Assembly: GCA_028023455.1 (NCBI GenBank)
Contig: JAQFVV010006710.1
Coordinates: forward strand, 310,001-374,000
Direction: 5' to 3'
DNA length: 64,000 nt
Source: Epiperipatus broadwayi
Lineage: Eukaryota > Onychophora > Udeonychophora > Euonychophora > Peripatidae
Positions 35,548-46,291 of the stretch are shown here, in pieces; positions within the stretch are counted from its first letter, which is position 1, and every line of letters starts with the position of its first letter. The position numbers and the translations under genes were made by a program. The notes under the pieces were generated by a model. The model worked only from the letters and a program-made list of their open reading frames with translations, was not told the DNA's origin and ran no database searches.

Positions 35548-36144
35548 CAGTCATCATCATCATCAACCATTATCAATCCACTGCAGGATGAAGGTCTCTC
35601 CAAGTTCAATCCATCTTCTCTGATTTTTAGCTTCTCTTCTTCACATCATCCCTGCACACTTTCTTATTTCATCCATCCAGCTCATGTGGTCTTTTTCTGG
35701 GTCTTTCACAATCTCTTGGAATCCAGTTTAAGATTTCAATTATCCATCTATTATCATCTCTTCTAGCAATATGTCCAACCCAACTCCACTTCAATCTTTA
35801 ATTTTTTCAATGAGGTCAGTAACACCTGTTTGTTCTCTTACCTATACATTGTGTTTTCGATCTCTTCTTGTTATTCCCAACATACATCTCTCCATACTTC
35901 TTTGAGTGGTCTGAAGTCTCTGTACTGCTCTTCTATTAAGTGCCCAAGTTTCAGATCCATAAGTAAAAACTGATAAAACACATTTGTTAAAAACCATCCT
36001 TTTCAAACACATAGGCATATTTCCTTTTAGTATCAAGTTATTTCTACCAAAAGCGTTCCAACCAAGTTTAATTCTATGATTAATTTCATCCATTATGTTT
36101 CCATCTGTTTTAATAATCTGACCAAGGTATTTGTAACTGTACAA
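35548..36144 (-). pseudogene. RTE-like LINE, C-terminal half of RT protein
   Basis: The minus strand reads YKYLGQIIKTDGNIMDEINH, then KRMVFNKCVLSVFTYGSETW, RAVQRLQTTQRSMERCMLGI and TRRDRK, followed in another frame by the same end as 23099-23428 (MDEIRKCAG, LGETFILQWIDNG). YGSETW and RSMERxMLGI are hallmark RTE blocks. The 3' end is a TGATGATGATGATGA tail (35549-35566 on minus). The RT core is missing, so it is 5'-truncated. It is separate from the neighbouring RTE relic at 34785-35480 because the YLG block occurs in both. Confidence 0.88.
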
Positions 36145-36715
36145 ATAAATACAGTACTCTAATTAAATTGTGATTTCTTCCTAAAAAAATAACAAGCAAA
36201 TACTTTAATTCCTGATTTTTTTTAAAAACATTGTTTATTAAGTACTGAATTGTTTACATGTTATCAAAAAACTAATAAAAATCTTACTTTAAAAACAAAA
36301 AAAAAAACAGAAAAAGAAAAAACTAACACCAAAATAAGCTGTCATGCATTTTTTTAAGGAGAGAGGGGGAGGGAAAGGGTTAGCAATTTTTTAAATCTCT
36401 ATATAAAGATGCTATTTTGATATATAAATGTTTAATTTATTGCAATTGCATATCCAATAAATAATAAAAATAAGTTATTTTTAATATATAATACTTTTAT
36501 TTAATAAAGAAAAAAAAGTAATCAAGTTTTTATTTTATTAAAATGCTATATAAATATAAAAAATAAGTGTTTAACATATTATAAATGTTTAACTGATAAG
36601 TATTAAAATTAATAATTATTATTACCACTAAAAATCTACATTTAACAATAATTACTTTTATGTTCATTGAGTTAAAAAAAAAGAAAAATTATCAATGACT
36701 TTATTTATCTGAAGG
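36145..36715. other. AT-rich stretch, no gene seen
   Basis: Long A/T runs only; a short G-rich patch (GAGAGGGGGAGGGAAAGGG) lies near 36360. Confidence 0.5.
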
Positions 36716-36992
36716 TTTGTAATGATGGTATATTATTAGATGTGATATGTTGGACTATTTCCATCATCTATGAATGAATGTAGAATGTCTAGAAAATTTT
36801 AAACTTTATTTAAACTTTCCAAATACAAACAACTTGTTAGTAATAACACACAAATAGACAACACAAGTAGTTTATTGCTCGAGAATTCTTAAAAAGTTAA
36901 GAGTGCTGGAGGTGTCAGAACTGGAACTCATCCTAATATTTTAGTCTCTAGAATATGCCATTCTATCAACTGAGCTAAACTGTGCAGGGATA
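36716..36992 (-). mobile_element. SINE-like repeat, tRNA-derived head, minus strand
   Basis: Minus-strand head: A-box-like TAGCTCAGTTGATAGAATGG (about 36980-36961) and B-box-like GAGTTCCAGTTCTG (about 36931-36918), spaced as in tRNA-derived SINEs. The body matches 28340-28460 and 18850-18940 (GTTTGTATTTGGAAAG, TCTAGACATTC, GATGGAAATAGTCC). The 3' tail ACCATCATTACAAACC is shared with the other copies. This copy lacks the CTGAAGAAG motif. Confidence 0.7.
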
Positions 36993-37199
36993 TATTCTTT
37001 GATCACTCAAATTTACATCAATATCTTTCAATATAAAATAAATAGTGAAAATAAACTATTCTGGAAAGATTATAATTTATTACAAAAATTTACTGCTTAG
37101 CATTGTTTTCGACCAAGTTGGTCATATTCATAGAACTAATATAAGTTTATATAAATAGAATTTATAAGTTAAATAATTTAAACATACCATTTATATAAT

Positions 37200-37787
37200 A
37201 ATGCAATGCATGAGTCTTTCATGTTTACTGTGTTGATATTTTCTTTTTTGATCATTGCGCTCAGCATAAACAATTTTAATATTAAGTGGATCAAACTGTG
37301 ACCAGATTCAATTTCATGTTATAAAAATATAGAATTAAGTGGGGTCTGCTTTAGTGCATTTGTATACATATATATTTGTGATGCACTAATCTTGTAGTAG
37401 TTGGCATGAGACTTACCATAATAAACTGTATTACACGTTTGATCATTGCATTTAACCACTAAACATCACATTATTGTGTTTTCATTTTGGACTCAAAGCT
37501 TTATAGTTAGCTAATGCAAAGCTGCTCAGTGATGGAAGCCACAAGCTAGAAACTAGTCTGATGATATTAGATAAGTAGGCACTAGATAGGGATTTTTATG
37601 CACAAACCTTCCTGCATTCACTGATTACTCTGGCTTGCACTGAGTGGCGCGCTACTCTATGGAGAATTTTGCCTCTGCGTTCATTGCATTTAATTTTATA
37701 AACCATTTGGAAAATCTGGTTTGGAGATAATTTATCTTGTGTTGTTAAACATCTGACCAAGATTAGGAGGGGTTTTAAAATCAACAA
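37200..37787 (-). pseudogene. PLE GIY-YIG fragment, left arm, interrupted
   Basis: From 37787 the minus strand reads KPLLILVRCLTTQDKLSPNQ then IFQMVYKIKCNE, the linker and first strand of a PLE GIY-YIG domain. The frame is then broken by a 225-bp insertion (37456-37680) and resumes with CNDQTCNTVYYGK and HEIESGHSL (near 37320). The right arm has the uninterrupted version. Confidence 0.7.
37443..37693. mobile_element. 225-bp insertion with 13-bp target duplication
   Basis: TCATTGCATTTAA occurs at 37443-37455 and 37681-37693, and the inverted partner copy has the single empty site TTAAATGCAATGA at 38147-38159. The inserted 37456-37680 has no poly(A) and no ORF of note, and is less AT-rich than its host. 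The element type is unknown. Confidence 0.8.
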
Positions 37788-37857
37788 CTGAATTCATTTG
37801 AACAGATTATTTCATCTCTTTAGATATAAGCAGTTCAAAAGGAAGGCTAATTCAAAT

Positions 37858-38062
37858 TTAATATTGTTATTAATGTTCCTAGTATTTAAAGATGAACAGA
37901 ATTTTTAAAGAGTTTTATTTAATATTATACCTTGAATTGACTAAGTTTTCTATATAGCCTTCAATGCCGCCTTTTCCGTCTGCTTCAAACCGCATAATAT
38001 TGTTATTAATGTTCCTGGTATTTAAAGATGAAGAGAATTTTTTGCAGTTTCATTTAATATAT
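37858..38062 (+). repeat. Direct duplication at the PLE head-to-head junction
   Basis: ATATTGTTATTAATGTTCCT and the following GTATTTAAAGATGAA-type block occur at about 37860 and 37996 (136-bp offset). Confidence 0.8.
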
Positions 38063-38069
38063 TACTATT

Positions 38070-38350
38070 ATACCCTGTCCTGGCTAAGTTGAACAACACT
38101 AGAGATAAATTGTCTCAAGACAGGGCTCTCCAAATGGTTTATAAAATTAAATGCAATGAATCAACATGTAATGCAGTTTACTATAGTATCTCATGCCAAC
38201 TGCACACTACAACACAAATATATATACAAATGTGCTAAAACGGATTCCAATATTAAGTCAAATTTTTAGAACATAAAATTGAGTCTGGCCACAATTTCAA
38301 TTCACTCAATATTAAAATCATTTGCATTGAGCACACTGATCAAAAATAAA
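38070..38350 (+). pseudogene. PLE GIY-YIG fragment, right arm
   Basis: The plus strand reads NNTRDKLSQDRALQMVYKIK then CNESTCNAVYYS, followed by LEHKIESGHNFNSLNIKIIC. These are the GIY-YIG VYKI…C..VYY start and a downstream EH-K-ESGH block typical of PLE endonucleases. Stops and a frame change are present; G of the GxT/S step is lost (YYSISC in place of YYG-type sequence). Confidence 0.7.
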
Positions 38351-38424
38351 ATATAAAGAGACCTGGTTTATTGTAAAAAACATCAACACAATAAAAAAAA
38401 AAAACTCGTTCATTGCATTATCAC

Positions 38425-38713
38425 ATAAATGGTATGTATACATTTCAAAGATCAGCCTTTCAAGCTAATTGTGCATGTGTCTTCTGCGAGTGTTAAATAA
38501 TAAATGAATACTTCACTCCACAATACAAGATATAGTATTTATGCAGGAATAAAAGGAATTCCTGCATAAATACTATATCTTGTATTCATTTATTATTTAA
38601 CACTCGCAGAAGACGCATGCACAATTAACTTGAAAGGCTGATCTTTGAATGTATACAATTGTATGCATAGCGTCATATAAAAATAAATGCTTATTTATTT
38701 ATAAATGGTATGT
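38425..38713 (+). mobile_element. 263-bp hairpin insertion with 13-bp target duplication (nested in the PLE)
   Basis: ATAAATGGTATGT flanks at 38425-38437 and 38701-38713; the inverted partner arm has one uninterrupted copy near 37180. The inserted DNA is a long hairpin (arms about 38434-38550 and 38557-38658, 6-nt loop; left arm 13 nt longer by one bulge). A 42-nt unpaired AT-rich tail follows (38659-38700), ending in TGCTTATTTATT. Confidence 0.85.
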
Positions 38714-38912
38714 TTAAATTATTTAACTTATAAATTCTATTTATATAAACCTATATTAGTTCCATGAATATGACCGACCTACTCGAAAGCAGTGATAAGC
38801 TGTAAATTTTTCTAATAAATTAATATCTTTCCAAAATAGTAAACCATCACTATTTATTTTATATTCAAATTAAGGAAAGAAATAATCTAATTGGGTTATA
38901 ATCAATATCTTT

Positions 38913-39617
38913 AAAAAGAGTGATAAAACAGAATGCTACTACTAATTAGATTTCAAGGAATGTTTTGTTTTGGTGTAATATTTATATTTAATATTGTTTA
39001 ATAAGTTTCCAGCAATCTATGATATTTTCAAGGCACAGGAAGAATTTTTAAATATATTCTCTTGCTGAATGAAGTGGACAGCTCACAAAAATACAATAAA
39101 ATAGATCTCATTTCTTTGTGACAAATTTCCAGTGTCTTTACATATCTATATGCTGCTAGAAAATTAAACAAATATTATATCAAAATAAAGAATCTTTTTT
39201 TTAAGATGGCAAAATTCATAACAGGAGATTAGGCAGAAATGTCAAATTAGTAATATTATAATTGTAAACATGTTATTCATTCAGATTCTAATCTCTCATG
39301 ATCCATAATTATCCAATGATATATTTCTGAAGATATCTAATGCAGTAATTTCTCTTCAATAACATTCTGAATTACAACAGAATCATCAAAGATATTTTAT
39401 TCATGACCAATGTGCAGAAATTGCCAATGCCAATAACTAATAATCTCTATGCATTTCAATAATTTTTAAGAATTTTTCTTCAAATATTTCTTTCTCACAG
39501 TTAAATATTTAGTGACTAGACAATTTTATTTTTTTGTTCAATAATTGAATTATTTTATTGAATGAAATATTGCTTTATCATTTTTTATATACATGAAAGT
39601 GAATAAATTCCATATGC
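38913..39617. other. AT-rich stretch, no gene seen
   Basis: No recognisable ORF, RNA gene or element boundary. Confidence 0.5.
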
Positions 39618-39982
39618 TTCTTTATGATAATATTTTAATTTGTGAAGTGCAGATAGTTGAAAATTGAAATAAATTGAGATACTGCCAAACCTCACTGCAC
39701 TCATTAAAATAAGTATACGAGAGCCAATCAGAATGCCATGATAGCCATCTAAACGACAATCAAACCTAAACACACAACAAATCTAAATACTTACGACTGG
39801 CTTAGATATATAGAAAGAAAAGTTGAGATAAGGGTGGCCGCCCTTTTCTCATAAAATCTTTGTTGTGTGTTTAGGTTTGATTGTCGTTTACATGGCTATC
39901 ATGACATTCTGATTGGCTGTTGTATACGTATTTTAACGAGTGCAGTGAGGTTCAGCAGTATCTCAATTTATTTCTTTATGAT
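39618..39982 (-). mobile_element. Foldback insertion with 11-bp direct repeats
   Basis: TTCTTTATGAT occurs at 39618-39628 and 39972-39982. Arms 39664-39778 and 39862-39971 pair over about 110 bp (shared blocks AATTGAGATACTGC, CACTGCACTC, GACAATCAAACCTAAACACA). An 83-nt loop itself contains a small palindrome (AAGGGTGGCCGCCCTT). The right arm abuts its direct repeat, while a 35-nt unpaired tail separates the left arm from the other, so the element reads on minus. Confidence 0.7.
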
Positions 39983-40079
39983 GTATAATAAATTTCAAAA
40001 TTTTATATAAGCTTCAATTATACAATAATAAAATTTATATCAACAAAAATTAGCAACTAGGCCTTGCAAAATTTAATAC

Positions 40080-40205
40080 AATGTTAGAGCAGTGTACTCT
40101 GGAACTCAGGGTTCATGAACCAATGCTCAAAGCTCCTTCACTTCTGGTGCTTGAACTTTTTATGAATTCCTAAGCAAAAACCATTCAATTGTTTTTGCCT
40201 AGTGT
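40080..40205 (+). repeat. tRNA-derived SINE copy A
   Basis: A-box-like TTAGAGCAGTG (about 40084) and B-box-like GGGTTCATGAACC (about 40108) are followed by a CTTCTGGTGCTTGAAC block and AAAACCATTCAATTG. The latter two recur in copy B at 40365-40505. Confidence 0.55.
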
Positions 40206-40364
40206 GGTTTGGTAAAGTAATAATTTGATTGATTTCAGAGATCAAGATCCATTGATCATGACCTTAACTGTCACTTCCAATCTTCAAAGTTTTTAAAAAC
40301 TCCAAAACAATAAAAATGATTATTTTTTTGTTTATTGGGAGCTATTATTAACAAAAACCATGCC

Positions 40365-40505
40365 CTGTTTGATTTAGACTACTAGTGTTAAAGTACCAGA
40401 GACTGGAGTGCAAATTCCCAGATAGATATCAAGTCTAGTATTTCCAGTGCTCAAACTTCTAATGTACTTCAGAGCAATAAAACCATTTGACTATTTAATT
40501 ATTTT
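40365..40505 (+). repeat. tRNA-derived SINE copy B
   Basis: Shares its 3' part with copy A (CAGTGCTCAAACTTCT, then AGCAATAAAACCATTTGACT). The head is degenerate. It lies about 280 bp downstream in the same orientation. Confidence 0.5.
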
Positions 40506-43074
40506 CATCAAGATCTGACATTTGGCTATAGCATCCTATTAATTAAAAACCTAGATAATTTTGAGAAGAAAATACTACATGTATTAAAAGATGTGTATAT
40601 TATTATATTTAATTTTTTAATAATTTATAAATAAGTATTATTTATATATAAATAAAGTACACCAATGTATTTCAATTTTGAACAAACATACTAATAAAAA
40701 AGGATGAGAATTTAAAAAAAGAAATTCTGCAAAAATATCCAGATTAAAACTAATTAATATAATTGTAACAATTTTATTTCCATAATTTAATTTTAACTTG
40801 AGACTTGAAGTTTGATGCGTTTCAATAAATCCAAATTCAAAACTAAGGAAATAAATGATGGAGGAGGTAAATTATGCTAGATACTATTTTTTAGTAATTA
40901 GATTGAATTAGTAAGCAATTTCGTTTCACTTAGAAAGCAAAAAGTTTATTAGTGTTGACAAGTTATCAATATTTTCATTTCATAATAGTGAACAAAATGT
41001 TTTAGCTAGTAATAAAAACAACTGGAAGTGATTATAAAATCGCTCTATATCTTTAAATAAAAAATAATTTTAAAAAGCAGATATCATTTAACAGCTTATA
41101 TATTTTTTTAAATTTATTTATTGCTTGGACAGTTGCTTGCAAAGTCGTCACAGACATATAAGCTACAAAGTAACAAGACAGGTACTATTCCTATCAAATA
41201 AACAAATGAGATTCTTTTATTTTCTCAGTGGGAAGCTTTATCCCCCCCCCCCGAGTCTGTCATTCTCAATGCTGTGATAAACGGCTAAAAGCATCTAATT
41301 ATATTCACTGGCTTATTCTTAAAGAATATTAACAACAGATGTAAAATATTAGATTCAAAATCAAATAAATCCGAGTTGTAAATTAAAGCTGCAACAAACA
41401 AAATGTATATAGTCATATTTATAATATTAACATTATCAACTATAAATATTAAAATAAGTAAATATTCGATGTTTATCATTACAGATGTATGTAAATGGGA
41501 CAACAACAACAAAAAGAGGAGTTTATTCATTTGTTGAAATATGGCTTTTTGTGCATTTTAACAAAAAACTTTATCTTTGTTATGCATTAATACTATATGA
41601 AAAAAAAAGCATTTAGATTAAACTTATATATCTGAAATCATCAGAAATTATATTGCAGTATTTTATAATTACTTTTGATAGGGAAGTCAATGAGATTAAT
41701 TTTAGAAATAAAAATGTTAGAGTTTCATATATATAACAACTAAAAATATATCTATGATTTAAAACTCAATTTGTTTTTTGGAACTTAAGATCTTGTTATT
41801 ATGGATATTATAAGACCTTAAACTTAAAAATATCTTTTATTACTATTATATTTCATATTTTGTATTTGTATTAATAGTTGCAAATATATGCACAACAGTT
41901 TTTATTAATCGATTTACTTGCTTATCAAACTCATTCCAAGCATTATCTCTTTTAACATCCAATATGCTCATAATATCCAAAACTCTGAGAAATCATGCAA
42001 TCCACTAGGGGACATGCAGGGATGACAGCAATAATTTTATAAATAATGATGATCGGATGTTAATAAGTTTTCCAAAAGTAAATTTTCTCTTATCAGTGGG
42101 GAACATTACAGTAACATATTTTTTTATTTTTGGAGTTAGTTCATAACATTTATGTGATCATTCCAAATTGATTGGAATTTTCAGTATCTAGCTAATAACA
42201 GCCAAATAGCCATTTGCTGACCAATGATTGGATAACTAACTGAATGGGCTACGAGATGATTACTTGGAAAAAAAAAAAGCTAACTCTTACGTGAAACTTG
42301 AAATCATAGATGTGATTGGCAGATACACAAAATAGACTAGTAATTCCAAATTCCCATAGGTCATTACGTCTAGAAATTTCTAAAATATTTTAAATAATAA
42401 TATTATAGTCTATAAAAATAATATAAAACAAGATATCTAAGTACATAATTAATAAATCATATTTAAAATTTCCTATAGTTATGCATTGTTTTTATTTTTA
42501 ATAAATCATGTATCCAAATAAGTATTTTTACAAACAATTTTGACAAATATCAATATTTTATATAACTTAATACAAATAAACAATTAACAGCAATGTTTAA
42601 GTGATATTAAAATTTCAAAGCACGATCTACTGAAATCTTTCATTTCATTCTACATATTGCCAAGAAATGAAAAAATTGAATTAATCTTTGCAGGATGTTT
42701 TTTAGACAAATCACTTTTATAAGCTGTCTTAAAATACTAATATGTAGCAATGTATAAATTGAAATAAAAACCTGCTATCAATAGTGCTTAGAAAAGTTTA
42801 CTTCATTTTAATTTATTTCCAATAATTAATAGTGTTAGTAATTATTTAATATTCAGTCTTGTATGTTAATTAGATTTTTTCATCATGACATTGAGAATAA
42901 AAATTGTGGTAAACAATGCTTTGAAAACTTAATGTTGTTAAAATTTATTTCAAATAAATTATAAAAAGTAAAAGTACCTATCAATAATTAATTAATATTC
43001 ATGACAACCATATATGCAATATTTAATACATTCGTGTATTTATTTAATATTTAAAATTAAACTATAGTATATAG
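40506..43074. other. AT-rich stretch, no supported gene
   Basis: An 11-nt C-run at 41242-41252 and one 81-codon hydrophobic minus-strand frame (41285-41530) without any recognisable motif. No element boundary is clear. Confidence 0.5.
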
Positions 43075-43087
43075 ACAATGTTCATAT

Positions 43088-43526
43088 GAGCTCATAAGAT
43101 GACAAAGATTATATTGTGGAAATGGGATAGAGCAGATTATGGGTAAATTTAGAGTGGGAAATGTAAAATAAAGTGGCTAACAGGTTTATCTGGGCATAAT
43201 TGCTGAGATGTTCTTGACTTCGTTTAAGGAGAAGTCATAATACATCACATCACATCTACTCATTTTAAAAAGTTTATTAAAAATATTAAATCAAAAAAAG
43301 TCTTCCAATCCAAGCTGCTCATCAGAGCAGGTAAGCTTTATTTTTGTGTTATATTATTTACAAAAATGAGTCATAGCTATAACCTCCTAGAAAGGGAAAA
43401 TGTCAGGTCAACCCGGCTAACAAGATCGCACAGCAATACTAATGTAAAGCAATCTATTTCCATGCTTAACATAAGCCCTAATGCAAAAAAAAAATAATAT
43501 AAGCTATCAAAATTACTCTAAATCGG
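43088..43526 (+). promoter_or_regulatory. LINE 5' untranslated region (putative internal promoter)
   Basis: Non-coding 439 bp between the target duplication and the ORF1 ATG. Autonomous LINEs carry an internal promoter here; no specific site is recognised. The position is the only basis. Confidence 0.4.
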
Positions 43527-46115
43527 TTGATACAAAGCAGAAAGGCCTTAGCTTTCTTAATAAAAAAAGTAAGTAAAAGCATTCAGCAATCAAAAGAAAC
43601 TCTTGTGAATCCAAACAAAAATAACACGACTGCGACTTCTAAAATGCAAAAAGTTGTTACGGTAAATTCGACCGTAAATCTTAAAAAATTAGAAATTCCC
43701 ACTAATATCTCACAAGACCTATCTAAACCTATCAATGCACATGAAAACCCACATACTAAACACCCAAAACAACATCATATGTCCAAAAATAGCCCAAATC
43801 TAGCAGAAAATCATTTTGGAGATTTTGGCACAAGTTTTGAAAAGTTTTTAAATGAAGGTGGCGTATCACCGGTAGCAGCTATAGATCTCTGTAACGAACC
43901 TTTAGATGAACCAAAAATCACTTTACAAACAAAATTAAAAGCTCATAAAGAAAAAATAAGTAAAAATACTCAGCCCCAGCCCCAATCTGATGGTTTTATA
44001 CCCATAAAACAAAATTCAAGTGAAAAATTCGATTCGAAATCCAATAACAAAATACACAATTTGTATATCGATCCAATTATAAATTTAGGAAAACCGTTAG
44101 TATCTCCGACTGAAACAAACTTTATTGAAACAGATTTCTCATGCATTAACACCAATTTTCAAACCAATAATGCATTCTCTGACCACAATCTAGCAGCTAA
44201 TCATACTACAGACTTTCAACCTTCAACATCAAATACACATGTCAATTTCAACCCAATAAAAAACCGAAGCTATGCTACGGTATTGGGAAACAATAAACCT
44301 AAAGCCTATATCCAAGAAGCAACTGAACAAGATATTCAACTTAATATCATGGACTTCATTGTATGATGATAACCTTATATTAATCAATGATGAGATCAAC
44401 ACAGAACCATATCAACTTTCCCAGTCCTACATGAACAGTTATGAAGCCATAAGCCAAGAATTTATTTCTAGAATTCCTTCAATGTTTTTTTAACTCCTTC
44501 CTCAACTACCACAGCGATAACACATTGATTCTAACCACCAATAACGACCTCTGTCAGTTATTTACCTTTCCAACAGATGATCTCTTTTGGCTTCTTAAAA
44601 CCTAAAGCCCATATCCAAGAAGCAACTGATCAAGATGTTCAACACAATATCAAGGACTTCATTGTATGATGATAACCTTACCTTAATCAATGATGAGATC
44701 AATACAGAACCATATCAACTTTCCCAGTCCTACATGAACAGTTATGAAGCCATAAGCCAAGAATTTAATTCTAGAATTCCTTCAATGTTTTTTAACTCTT
44801 TCCTCAACTACCACAGCGATAACACATTGATTCTAACCACCACTAACGACCTCTGTCAGTTATTTACCTTTCCAACAGATGATCTCTTTCGGCTTCTTAA
44901 AAGCCTTCAGTTAACAGAATCTATTCGCCACATTAACAGATGCTACTTCATTATTGAGTTTCAGAATCTACTACAGAAAGAACTCTTTAAAAGACAACAA
45001 CTGTTCTTAAAAGATCGATATCTCATCAAAATAGATATGAATAAACCAAGAACAGTCTATGGAATAGCACGTAACTGATACTTTAACTTCACTGATGCTG
45101 ATCTACAGAGGCTGCTTGCTAGATATGGTGTGTTAATTAGTTTCAAGTATCTCACAAAGAGAAGGACAGATATTGAGCTTCCATCCAACAGCGCTGCCTT
45201 CTCTCTCAAGCTCAATCAAGACGTCACTCCATCGGATGTTCCTTCAACTCTGGAAGAGAAAAAATGTCCACTTTATATAGCTATTTGAGGTGTACAACCC
45301 CAATGTTTCCACTGTGGAGACCGATCACATCTGGTAAGGTCATGCCCAAACAGAATTTGTGATGTCTGCAACAGTAGGAAAAGCAAAAATCATAGATGCA
45401 TAAAAAATACGCAAAACTTAATTCATCTATCACATTCTTCATCCACCGACACAGAGGATCACATAAAAGGGCAGATACAAGACTCCAACACTGACTTATT
45501 TTTGGCAAATTATTGAGAAATGGACCATCGCACTTCAACCAACTCATCTAATGATTACATACCTTTCACACAACTCCAGCCTCCCATTCTACAACAGAAG
45601 ACACAAAATCACACAAACACCCATATGAACCCAAAACAACAAACATCAGCTATCAACATGACACCCCAGAAGATGCAAGAAGCATTCAAAACTCACTCAA
45701 AGCAAGATCACCCAATTCAAGCTCCCAACAGTGAACCACTATCAACAAAACAAACTCTTCCAAGACACGAAGTCTCAACAAGAACATCCCATTCCAAACA
45801 ACAAAAGGAAAACCCAAGACTCATCCAGCTCGCAGCCAGAAGAGATCAATTCATCTACGACTGACTCGGACAATGATGACAAAAACACGAAGCAAGCAGC
45901 AAGCCATGCTACTAACTTTGAGAAAAAAAAAAGAAAAAAGAACTAAACTAGCTCAATCACTCAACACACAAGAAAACAGCTCTTCCCAAAACACAGCTTT
46001 TGAAAATGACCACAATGAAGATAAACACAATTCCAACCTCTACTTAAGCTCCAAAATACCTGTTGCAACTCAACTGGCCACTGTGTCGCATGACCCTGAC
46101 AAACCACTTGAGTGA
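43527..46115 (+). pseudogene. LINE ORF1 (gag-like, CCHC zinc knuckle), broken
   Basis: The frame opens at 43527 with a long Asn/Lys/Ser/Thr-rich, probably disordered N-terminal part (about 260 residues, up to SYATVLGNNKPKAYIQ). It shifts frame inside a 303-bp tandem duplication (44298-44903). It then resumes with YDDNLTLINDEINTEPYQLS and an RNA-binding-like middle part (VYGIARN, RRTDIELPSNSAAF). Near 45301 a zinc knuckle CFHCGDRSHLVRSC (C-x2-C-x4-H-x4-C) is followed by CDVCNSRKSKNHRC. The tail is Gln/Ser/Lys-rich in changing frames to about 46115. In related LINEs ORF1 coats the element RNA. At least one stop (about 45286) and several frameshifts make it non-functional. Confidence 0.85.
44298..44903 (+). 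repeat. Exact-period 303-bp tandem duplication in ORF1
   Basis: Unit 1 (44298-44600) and unit 2 (44601-44903) both start CCTAAAGCC and run to GGCTTCTTAAAA, with about a dozen differences. 303 bp is 101 codons, so the duplication itself kept frame; the present frame shifts arose by small indels. The level of divergence suggests it is older than the insertion, or that one unit decayed rapidly. Confidence 0.92.
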
Positions 46116-46183
46116 AAATCAGAATTTTAGGTCAATAATCTCTCCTATGTGATGTACTAATCACAGCTTAGTAAACATAACCT

Positions 46184-46291
46184 ACAAATTTCTGTAACAA
46201 CTCAACATGCTTATTAAATTGGCCGGAATAAATATAAACAAATTTCTGTAACAACTCAACATGCTTATTAAATTGGCCGGAATAAATATAA
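46184..46291 (+). repeat. 54-bp tandem duplication at the ORF2 start
   Basis: ACAAATTTCTGTAACAACTC plus CATGCTTATTAAATTGG… occurs at 46184-46237 and 46238-46291 without differences. It duplicates the ORF2 initiation region: the first ATG (46207) soon meets a stop, whereas the second (46261) opens the endonuclease frame. Confidence 0.9.

Larger units (their letters stand above)
37017..38912. mobile_element. Palindromic Penelope-like insertion with 12-bp target duplication
   Basis: ATCAATATCTTT at 37017-37028 recurs exactly at 38901-38912. Inside, two PLE 3' parts face outwards: a minus copy (about 37029-37800) and a plus copy (about 38070-38874), with a short direct duplication between them. 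The outermost 150-170 bp pair almost perfectly (37030-37190 with 38696-38873), and an unpaired tail of about 26 nt (38875-38900) is present only on the right. Each arm has since received its own small insertion. Confidence 0.8.

Noticed and set aside
37500-37565. GAAACTAGTCTGATGA as a circularly permuted hammerhead
   Set aside because: There is no stem I between the cleavage triplet and the CUGAUGA-like box, so the fold is not possible.
41285-41530. 81-codon hydrophobic frame as a membrane protein
   Set aside because: Leucine/isoleucine-rich frames arise naturally from AT-rich DNA; there is no signal beyond composition.
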